Shown here in pieces: positions 1-11,119 of a DNA stretch of 64,000 nucleotides. Within the stretch, counting starts at the first letter, position 1; the number at the start of each line of letters is the position of its first letter. Source of the stretch: Saussurea involucrata. Its lineage: Eukaryota; Streptophyta; Magnoliopsida; Asterales; Asteraceae. The translations under genes and the position numbers were made by a program. The notes under the pieces are model-generated. The model searched no databases. It saw only the letters and a program-made list of their open reading frames with translations, and had not been told where the DNA came from. The DNA is taken from positions 133,291,501-133,355,500 of the forward strand of contig CM066324.1 in the NCBI GenBank assembly GCA_033807775.1, in the 5' to 3' direction.

Positions 1-1127
1 AGAGGTCGAGTAGCTGCAAACGAGCGGCTTATGCGGGACTACTTTGGCAACAACCCGGTTTATACACCGGATATGTTTAGGCGGCGGTTCAGGATGAGCA
101 GGCAACTATTCGAACGAATAGTTGAAGATTTAGCAGGAGAGTATCCGTATTTTACACTTCGGGTGGACGGCAGACGCAAACAAGGTTTTTCTCCGATACA
201 AAAGTGTATTTCCGCTATTCGGCAATTGGCGTATGGAGTAACTGCTGACGCACTTGACGAGTACATCCGTATGGGAGAGACAACGTCACGAGATTGTCTG
301 TACAAATTCTGCACAGGTATTATTGAACTGTATGGTCAAAAATATTTACACAACCCTACTTTTATTGATATTCAGAAGTTGTACGCCGCGCATGAAGCTA
401 AACACGGATTTCCCGGCATGCTCGGCAGCATAGACTGTACTCATTGGTCGTGGGCAAATTGTCCGAATGCATGGCGAGGTCAATTCATGAGAGGTGATCA
501 TGAGCACCCGACAATCATGCTAGAAGCAGTGGCCTCTCAAGATCTATGGATATGGCACGCATACTTTGGTGTTGCCGGTTCCAACAACGACATCAATGTT
601 CTCAATCAGTCGCCCATCTTCAACGATGTATATGATGGAAAAGCACCCGACTTCCCTTTGAGGTGAATGGAGCCACCTACGAGCACAGATATTATCTAGC
701 GGATGGGATATATCCGGAATGGGCTACTTTCGTAAAATCATTTACGTGCCCACGGGACCCTAAACGACAAAAATTCAAGTCCGCGCAAGAATCGGCACGT
801 AAAGATGTTGAACGAGCTTTTGGCGTGCTTAAACAACGTTGGCATATACTTCATAACCCGGCACGCGGATGGGAACTCTCAAGATTGGGAAACATTATGT
901 ACGCTTGTGTCATATTACACAATATGATACTCGAAGACGAATATCATGCTATTTGTGGTGGCGATGACCACGGCCTTTTCACGGATGATAACGAAACACA
1001 AATCAATGAGGAACAACGCGCGGCAAATGTTCGAGAAGTCCAAAACCGGGCCACTCATAATAACCTTCGGTCGGATTTGGTCGAACATATTTGGCGTATC
1101 CAAGTTCCCAACAATGACGACGAGTAG
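1..1127 (+). pseudogene. PIF/Harbinger-type DDE transposase (ALP1/HARBI1-like), frameshifted and 5'-partial
   Basis: This encodes the nuclease that cuts and joins DNA for PIF/Harbinger transposons; domesticated relatives are ALP1 and HARBI1. The frame is open from base 1 (the residues before the ATG at 31 read ANERL), so the true start lies outside the window. Counting from that Met, the first catalytic Asp is about residue 135 in GSIDCTHW and the second about residue 187 in NDINVL. The catalytic Glu is in DVERAFGVLKQRW, in the next frame. The first frame stops at 664-666, and the second frame picks up the conserved continuation (VNGATYEHRYYLADGIYPEW) from 663, so a single-base deletion near 655-662 broke the gene. 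The C-terminus ends normally at 1127. A partner Myb-like ORF is not visible here. Family call is firm; activity is unlikely. Confidence 0.9.
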
Positions 1128-1411
1128 CTTTTTAAATTTATTTTGTAATTTTTAATTTTTTAATGAATGATATGAATTTTTATTTTTATTATTTATCTTA
1201 TTTTTATTTATTCAAAAATATATAAATATTTTTATTTTGTTAAATAATTAAATGTATAAATAAAAGAATTAAAAAAATGATGTGGCGCTGATGTGGCATT
1301 GAGGGCTTGAGGGCTTTTAGTTTTGCGTTGGGGGTGTTTAGGGCTTGAGGGCTTAGCTGATGTGGCGCTGATGTGGCGTTGAGGGCTTTTATCTATGTGC
1401 TGTGGATGGCC
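1128..1411 (+). repeat. AT-rich 3' tail and probable terminal end of the PIF/Harbinger element
   Basis: After the transposase stop the sequence is A/T-rich and then carries repeated words: GATGTGGCGCTGATGTGGC followed by TTGAGGGCTT occurs at about 1278-1318 and again at 1359-1390. The block ends in GCTGTGGATGGCC followed by TTA (1412-1414), which would fit a Harbinger terminus with a 3-bp TTA/TAA target duplication. The other end of the element is outside the window, so the terminal inverted repeat cannot be confirmed. Confidence 0.35.
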
Positions 1412-1775
1412 TTAATTGATTATGTGAACCTTTTAATTGTAATAATCATTAAAATATTTGTTTTTCATATTATAAATTTTATATCGTTTAAAAATACATG
1501 ATGCCGATTTAAATTTTGAAAAAATGTTCATTGGAAAAACGACATAATTACATGACCCAACTCGTGGAATCAACCATGGTAAACGATCAATAAATTTGTG
1601 CAAGTGCTTTTCATGTGGGTTTATGAGTTGTATAATGAAATTCAGATCGTAGGTTGTTTGGTTGCGTTAATCATACGATCATTTGTTATTTGATTTCAGA
1701 AAAGGAAATTAGGCTTGATCTGGTTTTAAGGCCTGGATTGGGCTGGACCTGGGCTTGCTAGGCATGGGCTTCGAC
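1412..1775. other. Intervening sequence, no gene seen
   Basis: AT-rich sequence between the presumed Harbinger end and the first copia LTR. I see no coding frame, RNA gene or clear repeat in it. Confidence 0.4.
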
Positions 1776-2865
1776 TGTTGGAAATAGTTGTGGAGGTTGG
1801 AAGTTTTCTTCCATCCCACATAGATGGAAATGAGAAAATGGGAGAACCTTATAAGTCTTTTCTCTCAATTAGTGTTTGAATGAGTTAAAAGATTTATGGT
1901 GGGGGTTTTAAAGAAGTGCAACGCACGCGCGCGCGTGCGCGTGGCTGAGGGCGCGGTTTCCGCGGAGAGGCGCGTGGAGGCGCACTTTCTCGCCAACGAG
2001 CTTTCTTTTTATTGAAGATTATAAAGAAAACCGAGAGATCGGTTTAATCCTGTAATTAATGAAGGTGAACCCGGTTTCATTTAATTTTGAAATTTAAATT
2101 TAATTAAACATAAAAAAACGTGGGTTTATCTTAATTAATCAGTTATAGACTTGGTCTATAACTGCTTCGTTTTTTGTCAGGCTTTAAGGGTTTATAGGCC
2201 ATCAATTAGGGTTTTAATCAAACATGGGATTAAACACACCACAATCGATCTCTCTCTCACGGCTTCTCTCCCTCTCGTAATCTGGTTTTTGCGGCAGCCT
2301 AGTTCCATCCGAATTCTGCATCTATTTTGCTTTGGAATTCGATTATTGTTGTTGTCAATAATCGAACGATATTTCTGCATCAAATCATGGGCTTTGCGGT
2401 TCGAAACTCACAGCTTCTAGAGTAACCGTATAAAACCTTTAAGGACGGGTTTTTTTACCGTGCAATTCATCTCCAAATCGTTAATCAAAACAGGTTGGTT
2501 TTAATTTTTCTGTTGTGTATTTTCGTTTTCGTTCACTAGAGTGAACAGTCTAATTCTACCTCTTCTTTAACGAATCTATCGCGAAGGATAGAACCGTTTT
2601 TAGGAATAATTAAAGTTTGGGTTTTGTTTTATTGCTTTAAATTGATTTGTTTTCAGAATCGTTATCTTCATAAATAAAGTTACAAACTTTATTTATAAAG
2701 TGTTGTTTATTAAAGTCTCTTAATTATTTTATTGCGTTTCCATTTATAAACTGAATAATAAAGGTTACTTTAATTTTTATTACTTGAATATTTTCTTAAT
2801 TGTTAAAATATTCAAAAATCTTAAAGGTTTTATAAGATCAAGAAATAGATTCCGGTAACTTCCGA
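1776..2865 (+). repeat. 5' LTR and untranslated leader region of copia H
   Basis: The region opens with TGTTGGAAATAG and has the TCCCACAT word common near the start of plant copia LTRs. The LTR/leader border is not defined because no TGGTATCAGAGC primer site can be found before the gag ATG. At 1921-1943 there is an alternating purine-pyrimidine GC run. A possible leader intron (donor ACAG/GTTGG near 2490, acceptor TTTTCAG near 2656) is a weak guess. No other gene is seen. Confidence 0.5.
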
Positions 2866-5800
2866 ATGATGCCACAAGAACTGGTGAAGTTGGACAACTT
2901 TGATGGGTCTAATTTCACCCGCTGGGCTGAGAAGGTCAAGTTCATGCTCATGGTTCTCAAACTCTGGTTTGTGGTGGACCCCAATGTGCAATTGCAATCC
3001 ATTCCTGAAAACCCAATTCCCGCTGCGGGGAAAGAGCCGGACAGAGCCAAAATAGCCGAACTCGAGAAGGAGCGGCTATTCCGAAAGGAATGTGAAACTC
3101 TGGCTTGCGGGCATATAAAAAATGTCATGTCTGACCGGCTCTATGACTTGTATGCCCCCATTACGTGCCCCCGAGAACTTTGGTCTGCCTTGGAGTTCAA
3201 GTATAAGGCTCAAGAGGAAGGTACCAATAGGTATCTTGTGTCTCGCTACTTGAGGTTCAATATGGTAGACGACAAACCAATACTTGAACAACTTCATGAG
3301 CTTCAAGTATTGGTTAATAAAATGAAAGTTCTGAACATTACTCTTCCTGATATTTTCCAAGTAGGGGCAGTTGTTGATAAATTGCCCCCATCTTGGAAAG
3401 ATTTTTAAAAACGCATGATGCACAAATCCGAAGATTATTCTTTGGATGATTTGATAAAACATATCAGGATAGAGGAAAAGGCACGTAATAGGGACAATAG
3501 GGGCAAGACTATCTTAAGTGCCAACAACGTGCATGCTGGTGGCAAAGGGAAGTTTAAATCTGGTGGACCCACTAAAAAGTGGAACTTGGGTCCCCAAAAG
3601 AAAAACTTCAAGAAGTCTGAGCAATCCTCTAGTCAAGGGCCGAAGAGAACAGGTAAGTGCCATGTCTGCGGAAAGGCAGGGCACTATGCAAAGGAGTGCA
3701 AGTTGAGGAAATCTGGTCCTCCACCAGCAACAAATGCGGTTGTCGATATTGAGCACCTTTTGGCTAATCTGCACCTAATGGAAGAAATCGATATGATAGC
3801 TGAGGCGTCAACCAGGGTGACGGCTGGAAGAGGCGACTGGTATTTGGATTCTGGAGCCACGGTCCATGTTTGTGACTCCGAATCCAAATTTTCTCAATAT
3901 AATCCGGTAGCGGCCGGAAAACAGATTATGACTGCCAACCACGGTAAAGCTGATATCGCTGGAATCGGGACGGTGTTGTTAAAGTTTTATTCTGACAAAA
4001 CTTTTACACTGAAGAATGTGCTACCCGTGTCCTCAATCTGCAAGTGCCTGGTGTCTCTAAGCAAGCTTGATGAGAATGGAATCGGGCTGGCCCTCGAAGG
4101 TGGAAAGATTGTGTTCCATAAGAGACGTAACTTTATAGGCAAGGCATATCGTCATTATGGTATGTATCGCCTAAATTTGAATGAGGGCGGCAATGATTCT
4201 GAGGCTAGTACTAGTGAGTCAACAGCTAGTAATGCCTTATCTATGTCTGATCAGTCTGATGGTTTTTCTGTTTGTGTTTTTGATGTAATTCCCGATTCAA
4301 TGAATAAAATTAATTTTGATTATCTCGCTTGTTCTATTTCTTTATGGCATAAACGTCTAGCACATACAAACATAAAGAATATTGAAAAAATGCAAAGTAA
4401 AGGATTAATCAATATTAACGATAAAGATTTTGGAAAATGTGAAACTTGTGTAAAATCTAAATTTACAAAGAAACCTTTTCCATCCGTTAAAAGGGAAACA
4501 TCAATTTTAGAGTTGAATCATACCGACATTTGTGAATTGAATGGAATACTTACTCGCAGAGATAAGAGGTATTTCATTACTTTTTGTGACGACTTCAGTC
4601 GCTTTTTACACGTTTTCTTACTACACACAAAAGATGAAGCTTTTGATGCGTTTAAAATTTATAAAGCTGAAGTGGAAAATCAACTTGACAAACGAATAAA
4701 AATTCTACGATCAGACAGAGGAGGTGAATACTTCAATAGAGAATTTGATACATTCTGCGAAGAGAATGGTATCAAACATGAGCGCACCTCACCCTTTATT
4801 CCTCAACAGAATGGTTTGGCGGAACGTAAGAACCGAACTCTCGTTGAAATGGTCAACTGTATGTTGAACCAATCGGGTCTACCAACCAATCTGTGGGGAG
4901 AAGCTTTACTGACGGCTTGCCACATTCACAATCGAATCACTAGTCGTGTGATCCCAACCAGCCCATATGAGCTATGGAAAGGAAGGAAACCCAACCTGAA
5001 TTATTTTAGAGTCTGAGGTTGTGTTGCCTACTATCGAAGTCCTGATCCAAAACGATCCAAACTGGGAGCCCGTGCTATTAAAAGTATATTCGTAGGATAT
5101 GCTAGAAATAGCAAGGCTTATAGATTATTGGATAAAGAAACAGGAGTAATAGTAGAATCCAGAGATGTGGAATTCTTTGAAGACAAGTTTTCAGAAGATG
5201 CTGAAAACTCAAAAAGAACATTGGCTCCGAATCTTCATAGTACATCTCGTGATAGTTCGAAAACCTCTAACAAGGTTGACGAACCACGTAGAAGTACTAG
5301 AGTAAGAAAAGAGAAAAGTCTAGGAGATGATTTTCTTTCATACTTGGTAGAAGGGACACAAAAGAAGGTGACGAGAGAGGTCATTTTCTCAATTAACATT
5401 GATGATGATCCTAAGACTTACAAAGAGGCAATGTCTTCAAAAGATGCTCCACTCTGGAAAGAAGCAATAAATGATGAAATGGACTCTATTATGGGAAATG
5501 GAACTTGGGAATTGGCAGATTTACCTAAGGGATCAAAACCCATAGGTTCCAAGTGGGTATTCAAAAGAAAGCTGCACCCTGATGGTTCAATCTCAGCATT
5601 TAAAGCTAGATTGGTAGCCAAATGATATAGACAGGAAGAGGGTAACGATTATTTTGACACCTATGCTCCGGTTGCTAGAATTAGTTCTATTCGAACTCTT
5701 ATAGCAATCTCGGCCATAAAAGGACTGTACATTCATCAAATGGATGTGAAAACAGCCTTTTTGAATGGTTATTTAAACGAGGAGGTTTATATGGAGCAAC

Positions 5801-6542
5801 CTGAAGGGTTTGTGTAACCCGGACAATAGAACAAAGTGTGTAGACTTATCAAATCTTTGTACGGTTTAAAACAAGCCCCCAAACAGTGGCATGAAAGATT
5901 TGACACTACTATCACCTCTTTCGGGTTCCAACATAATGGAGTTGATCGGTGCATTTACTCAAAATGTACGAAAGAGTCCATTGTTATAGTCTGTCTGTAT
6001 GTTGATGATATGTTGATCATCGGGACCAATCTAGAAGGGATTTGCGAAACGAAAAACTACTTATCCTCGAACTTTAAGATGAAAGATCTTGGAGAAGTAG
6101 ATACAATTCTTGGGATTAAAATCAAAAGGTCAGGATCTCAAATTTCTCTTAGTCAATCCCACTACATAGAGAAGATACTGACTAAGTTTCAACATTTGAA
6201 CATAAAGGAGTTCAATACTCAATTTGATTCAAGTGTGAAACTTGATAAAAACTCTGGTAGAGCAGTGGCTCAATTAGAGTATGCTAGTGCAATAGGATGC
6301 ATGATGTATGCAATGCATTGCACTAGACCGGATATTGCTTTTGCTGTGAGTAAACTAAGCCAATATACAAGCAATTCGGGTCCAGATCACTGAAAGGCAA
6401 TCAGTAGAGTATTTGGATACTTGAAAAGAACCAGTGATCTAGAGTTGACGTACACGAAACATCCAAGAATCATGGAAGGATATTCTGATACCAGTTGGAT
6501 AGATCATTCAAGTGATTCTAAATCCACTAGTGGGTGGATTTA
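2866..6542 (+). pseudogene. Copia H gag-pol polyprotein, several stop codons
   Basis: This is the structural and enzymatic polyprotein of element H. Order of domains: gag (UBN2-like) from 2866; zinc knuckle CHVCGKAGHYAKEC near 3657; protease YLDSGATVHVC near 3840; GAG-pre-integrase LWHKRLAHTN near 4342; integrase with RSDRGGEY and NGLAERKNR; reverse transcriptase with SLYGLKQAPKQW and YVDDMLIIG near 5998; RNase H start YSDTSWI near 6481. In-frame stops lie at 3406, 5014, 5623, 5815, 5827 and 6391 (first bases). At least two (5014, 6391) are TGA where relatives have Trp, as expected from decay of methylated cytosines. No frameshift is needed to follow the protein. The C-terminal RNase H is cut off at 6542. 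Confidence 0.9.
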
Positions 6543-8084
6543 TGTTACACCCTCGAATTGGGAAAGAGTAACTAATTAAAAATTTCGATAATACATCCGA
6601 AATAATATGATTTCTTTTTATAATTCAATAGGTGAAATACCTCAAATTAGAATCTAAATCAATCTCAACATTATATAATTCAAATCTTATTACAAAGACT
6701 ACGGGTTAACCCGAATACGAAGTGCTATTCCCAAGGGTAAATGTGGAAGACATCACTTAATCACTTCACCTCTCGAGCACATTTCTAGCACACACCCTTT
6801 CACACGTGTCACTAGAACTACTCCCAACCTGAACCTGTTGCACATGCCGACAAATAAAAAGGGTTAGGCTAACGCCTAGTGAGTTCAAGAGTTTATAGCA
6901 TGATTTAAATAATTCTTTAAATGAAAGTTTGCGACATAGATTATGATTTCCAAAAGAGTTTACAAAATGGATATAAACGACTCATTTTCCAATGCACCCA
7001 AAATTTATGGGAAAAGTTCCCAAAAGGTATAAAGCGTTTTTCAAAATGAATTACAATCCCACTTCACTCAAATACGTGAATAAATCTATATTATGTAAAA
7101 CCTTCAAATACGGTTGACGACAAAATACTCAACCCGTAAAACATGGAAGAAACATCCATTTAAATATAATACTTCATTGAAAACATAATACGAACCAATA
7201 CTCACGCAAACGTAAAATGTAATGAAGTCCAAATACCATAAATATGGAAATGACCTGCCTCATTTAAACTTTAATATACATGGAGGGGAATCCAATATTA
7301 CAGTCATCCAATCGCAGTCAAATGTATAAGTCCAACAATAATAATAAAACAGGGACAATATAAAATCCCAAGTAGGTTGGCCAACGACGGGGGAGACCCG
7401 TATCCATTGAGAGTGAATGAACACAAAAGTACGCCACTCATACAATGTTAATCGTACGACACTTCACTGCATAAAAGCCCAAGTGTCTCATACGACGCCT
7501 TACAAGTCACACCTAAAGAGACAGCTGACCTTAGTAAAGTATCAATAAGAATATCACCAAAGGCTCGGCACAAGCGGGGATACAACCATGACATTGCCCC
7601 GACATGGCGAAGGTCAATAAAACGCCCGTCAATCAACCTGACAGCTCAACCAGACTCAACCCTCCTAGTGTACCCTTGAAGGTAAAGGTCATCAAACATG
7701 GGGTTCGGTCAAATCCCGCAACACCCAGTAGACCATCAAATAACGACTGACTTACGTGCCTATGGATCCAATGCAACCCATTCTATAATAACATGCCTAT
7801 CCCGGAATGACTAACGCACCCAAGCATGTAAATATCAATAACGTGCAATAATATGCAATATGGTCCAATAAAAGCAAACCATAAGTAAGACTCCACATCG
7901 AGCCATTAAAATCGGACAAATGTCCCCAAGACTTTCTCAAAGTCAAAACCGAGCAAAATGCTCAAAACTCATTAGACCCATAAATAACGGTCATCATAAC
8001 ATAAAATGCATTTAAATATCGATTAGGTAAACAAGTACCACAAAATCATTATTAACCCAAAACTCGACACGGGTTAAACAAAAG
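6543..8084. repeat. LTR-like repeat inserted in copia H, no coding capacity
   Basis: The sequence starts TGTTACACCCTCG directly inside the RNase H domain of H, and TGTTACA/TGTAACA starts are usual for plant gypsy LTRs. It runs about 1.5 kb without an ORF of interest and ends at the next LTR at 8085 without a recognisable CA end or target-site repeat. It is most simply a truncated or solo LTR of a gypsy element, or a non-autonomous repeat. An ACACGTGTC G-box-like word lies near 6804. Family not identified. Confidence 0.4.
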
Positions 8085-8742
8085 TGTTGGGTCACTTAGG
8101 ATTTGAAGATGACCTACAATCTTTCATTTTACACATTTCATACTTATAATACTTTTTAGGTTCTTTACAAGCAGCTTAATTATGTAACTCAATATGTTCG
8201 GTGAAGTCGAAGATCAACCGAAGAAACAAAGTAGAAGTGTATCTTCAAAGCGAATTGAAGATGGACTTCTCAGTCAAAGATTAAGATTAAGCTGCTACTT
8301 GAAGACATCCTAAGTCTTAGGCTAGAACACTTGAAGAGCAAGGACAATCTTGAAGACATGATCGGCAGGATCACTTGAAGATGTTGAATACATGATCGGC
8401 ATGATCACTTGAAGGTGTTGAAGACATGATCGACAGGATCACTTGAAGAATTCTTGAGAAAGAATTCTTGAAGATATCTTTTGAAAACATCTTCGGTCAA
8501 ACAGCATGTATATTCTACTTTATCTGCAAAATATATTTAGGATATCTTGCAATGATAGAGACATCATCCGAGGATCAGAAAAAGGTTATTTGGATTTCTT
8601 ATCTCTTTCAAGAAAGATCAACTTCAACAAGCAGGTCAACTCTTCAAGACAAAAGTGCATATCAGTGCTTTTTCAGAAGACATGCTGCTCTCTTATCTCT
8701 ACTTGACAAGTGTCCATGCATTTAATGCACGAGGCACTATAT

Positions 8743-8968
8743 TGTAACATCCCCAGCCCACCGTACACGATATTGTCTGCTTTGCGCATACCCTCTGCAT
8801 AACAGCATGTCGGTACCGCTCACGGTTTTGTTCCTGCCCGCACAGGCATACGCGGGACGCACCCAGACCGCACCCAGTGACAGGCAAAAGGCCTCATGCA
8901 AGGAAGGTATCCATCCACCCTTATAAGGAGGACTTCTTTCCCCCTCCTAGCCGATGTGGGATCTCACA
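8743..8968 (-). repeat. TRIM LTR (downstream copy in element sense)
   Basis: 226-bp terminal repeat; it differs from its partner at several positions by eye, so the insertion is not brand new. Confidence 0.9.
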
Positions 8969-9038
8969 ATCCACCCAACTATGTGGGATCAACGTCCTCG
9001 CTGACACATCGACCCGGTGACCGGCTCTGATACCATTT

Positions 9039-9264
9039 TGTAACATCCCCAGCCCACCGTACACGATATTGTCCGCTTTGCGCATACCCTCTGCATAACA
9101 ACATGCCGATACCGCTCACGGTTTTGTTCCTGTCCGTACAGGCATACACGGGACGCATCCAGACCGCACCCAGTGACAGGCAAAAGGCCTCATGCAAGGA
9201 AGGTATCCATCCACCCTTATAAGGAGGACTTCGTTCCCCCTCCTAGCCGATGTGGGATCTCACA
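9039..9264 (-). repeat. TRIM LTR (upstream copy in element sense)
   Basis: 226-bp terminal repeat adjoining the primer-binding site at 9023-9035 on the minus strand. Confidence 0.9.
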
Positions 9265-9642
9265 TATATAAAGAGATCATCTTCAACCTTGCAACACAAC
9301 CAGTTTACAAGATCCTCAAGACTCAAAGTGCTTGCATTCTCTCTTCTCTCTCAAAGAAGTTCATTGTTTATCTAAGTGTATTTTTCAATTGTTCTTCATT
9401 CTCTTTGTGTCTGTGTGTAAGATTGTTTGAACTGATTTATCTGTTATGTTCCACAACAATCAATAGTTTCTGTGTGTAATTCTTATTTGAAGTATTTCAA
9501 TAAAAGAATTAAACTAAGTGAAAATTTTGTGTATTGTATTCAACCCCCCTTCTACAATACTTGTTCATCGTTTCTAGTCCATAGCTGGGACCAACAAGCG
9601 GTATCAGAGCAAGTCAGTTTAATCTAATAAACTTGATCTGCA

Positions 9643-9891
9643 ATGGCTTCATCTTCTTTCTTAAACAATGTTTCTTCTCAAAACTCTAATGCTGGATCAT
9701 ACGACAATGGCTCCATAGCCAAACCACCAAAGTTTAATCCTAATAACTTCTCTCTGTGGAAAAGTCGTATGATGCTCTTTTTAGAAGGAGTTGACAGCAG
9801 ATATCCCACATGCCTCTCACTACTCTTTATATGAACTCTTCTCTTATAAAAAAGGAGAATCTCTTTCAGACTACTATAACCTGTTGATCCC
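9643..9891 (+). pseudogene. gag remnant of element I, internally deleted
   Basis: The ATG at 9643 opens a Sirevirus-type gag N-terminus (SIAKPPKFNPNNFSLWKSRM), close in style to the gag starts of A and B (AKPPRFSRDNFNLWKNRM). After LEGVDS the sequence jumps to a later part of gag (a CATGCCTCTCACT stretch that corresponds to the middle of gag in relic G near 49841), in a shifted frame, and stops at 9834. The remnant runs on out of frame to the A insertion point at 9892. Not functional. Confidence 0.75.
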
Positions 9892-10850
9892 GAAGGGCTA
9901 TACAAGTTTGTAAAAGGGGGGGGGGGTTGAATACAAACACACATATTTTACTTTTCTAAATTGTTTATTGATAAATCATTAACAATTTACAGCTTGTTGC
10001 GGAAACAAGATTAAGGATAAACCTAAATCTAAACAAGTTGGAACACTAAGTTTCTTGCACTAAGAAAGAGAAGGAAATTACTAATAACAACCTATCTCAA
10101 GATAAGAAGGATGAACTTGTCCAGAGTTAGCAAGTTACTTCAAAATGAAGTGAGTTCTTCTTCTTATATACTGCATGCATTTAATGCATTGCAGTTTACA
10201 CTTTACACGTGGCAGCAACTGATTGGTTGCATGTCATTGACCTTTGTTGACAACCTTAGTAGCCGCATGTTGAACAGTGTAATATCATAGTGGTTGTACG
10301 ATTTCAGACAATAAGGAGGTTCTTTTTCTGACATATCGTACGGAGTCGTGCAAGGGTGGTTAAGACAAAAGTACTTTGTACGGAGGACTTCATGATCAAC
10401 TTTTCGTTGATTCAGCGATCTATCATTCTATATCAGCGAATGATAGAGTTCATCGATAGCTGAAGTCTTGTACTTGATACTTCACGTTGAGTGGACAAAT
10501 CTGAGTCTTCGTTGATCCGCATCAGTTCATTAGGAGACTTGTCGCTGGTTCTTGAGCTTGATCTTCGACTTCAACGTAGAACCTATGTTAACGTGACACT
10601 TGTCTTCAGGGATCATAAGTAAACAACTAACTTATCAGCGATCACCATAAGTACTGAACAGACTCATAGTATTATGGTGAACAGTTTCGCTGAATGTTTA
10701 ATCTAAAGAGTGAGAGTTCCTATCAGTGGTACTGTAAGATCTTAGTACTTATCAGCGATAGTGAAACTCTGATACATATTGTTTACTTACAATTTTCACT
10801 AAGTATATAAGAGAGAGTCATTATCAAATCACTGAGGGTTTGGTTCAACA
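9892..10850 (-). repeat. 3' LTR of element A
   Basis: 959 bp. On the minus strand it starts TGTTGAACCAAACCC and ends near TGTATAGCCCTTCGGGATCAACA. It contains a TATA box (TATATAAG on the minus strand, about 10170-10163), a G-box CACGTG at 10206-10211 just upstream of it, and an 11-base G-run (9916-9926; C-run in the sense strand) shortly before the end. The preceding purine tract AATAGGGGGAGAT (minus strand, 10863-10851) primes plus-strand synthesis. Confidence 0.85.
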
Positions 10851-11119
10851 ATCTCCCCCTATTTGATTATGACATAGCAATAGAGAAAATTGCTATTTGA
10901 TGAAAACACAAGGATAAAAAGAACTCATAAAATATTTGTCCCTTTTACTGTTTTCTGGGATCTTTTCTGTACTGATGGAGTAAAGTACGTTCGCTGAAAT
11001 TTTTCTTTAAACTTTGTAAAGATTACAGAGGGAAGTGGGAAAAATTACAAGTACAACGAATAAAATTACAAGTACAAAAGATGTAGATGGATAAGGATAG
11101 AAAGAATTACAAGGCGATC

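Larger units (their letters stand above)
1776..6542 (+). mobile_element. Degenerate Ty1/copia retrotransposon H, truncated in RNase H
   Basis: A copia element with gag, protease, integrase, reverse transcriptase and a partial RNase H in that order, which defines Ty1/copia. It begins with an LTR-like TGTTGGAAATAG at 1776. At 6543 the RNase H domain is interrupted just after residues STSGWIY by a sequence starting TGTTACACCC, so the 3' end and 3' LTR are missing. No clear primer-binding site is visible. All coding pieces lie in one frame and are separated only by point stops, so this is an old copy that decayed by base substitution. The lineage is not Sirevirus; it looks closer to the Ale/Retrofit-type group (low certainty). 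Confidence 0.85.
8743..9264 (-). mobile_element. Complete TRIM (terminal-repeat retrotransposon in miniature), antisense in LTR I
   Basis: Two 226-bp direct repeats (8743-8968 and 9039-9264) flank a 70-bp internal segment. Read on the minus strand each repeat starts TGTGAGATCCCACATCGG and ends GATGTTACA, so it has TG...CA ends. Directly after the left repeat (minus strand) is the primer-binding site TGGTATCAGAGCC (9023-9035), and a short purine-rich stretch precedes the right repeat. The 5-bp target duplication is perfect: TATAT at 8738-8742 and 9265-9269. There is no coding capacity, so movement would depend on enzymes from another element. The sequence style matches a widespread plant TRIM family, without the 5S-like promoter of Cassandra as far as I can see. 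Confidence 0.92.
8085..9596 (+). repeat. 5' LTR of element I, interrupted by a TRIM
   Basis: The LTR begins TGTTGGGTCACTTAGG and ends GGGACCAACA, followed two bases later by the tRNA-Met primer site. Removing the nested 522-bp TRIM and one TATAT duplication leaves about 985 bp, close to the 959-973 bp LTRs of A and B. A 34-bp unit containing GATCACTTGAAG repeats about three times at 8352-8450. The original TATA box (CTATATAAAGAG) was split by the TRIM. A short C-run lies shortly before the 3' end, as in A and B. Confidence 0.75.
8085..9891 (+). mobile_element. Sirevirus-like copia element I, 5' LTR plus gag remnant
   Basis: A left LTR (8085-9596), a primer-binding site just after it (GGTATCAGAGC at 9601-9611, with a C in place of the usual first T), and the first part of a copia gag are present. 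The LTR ends GGGACCAACA, like elements A and B, so I is a relative of that family. The internal region is cut by the insertion of element A at 9892; flanking bases 9887-9891 (TAACC) would be A's target duplication. No other part of element I is recognised in the window. Confidence 0.75.

Noticed and set aside
2151..2420. 89-codon ORF in the leader of copia H
   Set aside because: No similarity or motif, in LTR/leader sequence, and an equal ORF occurs on the opposite strand.
8468..8725. 85-codon ORF in LTR I
   Set aside because: Inside an LTR, overlaps another frame of similar length, no recognisable domain.
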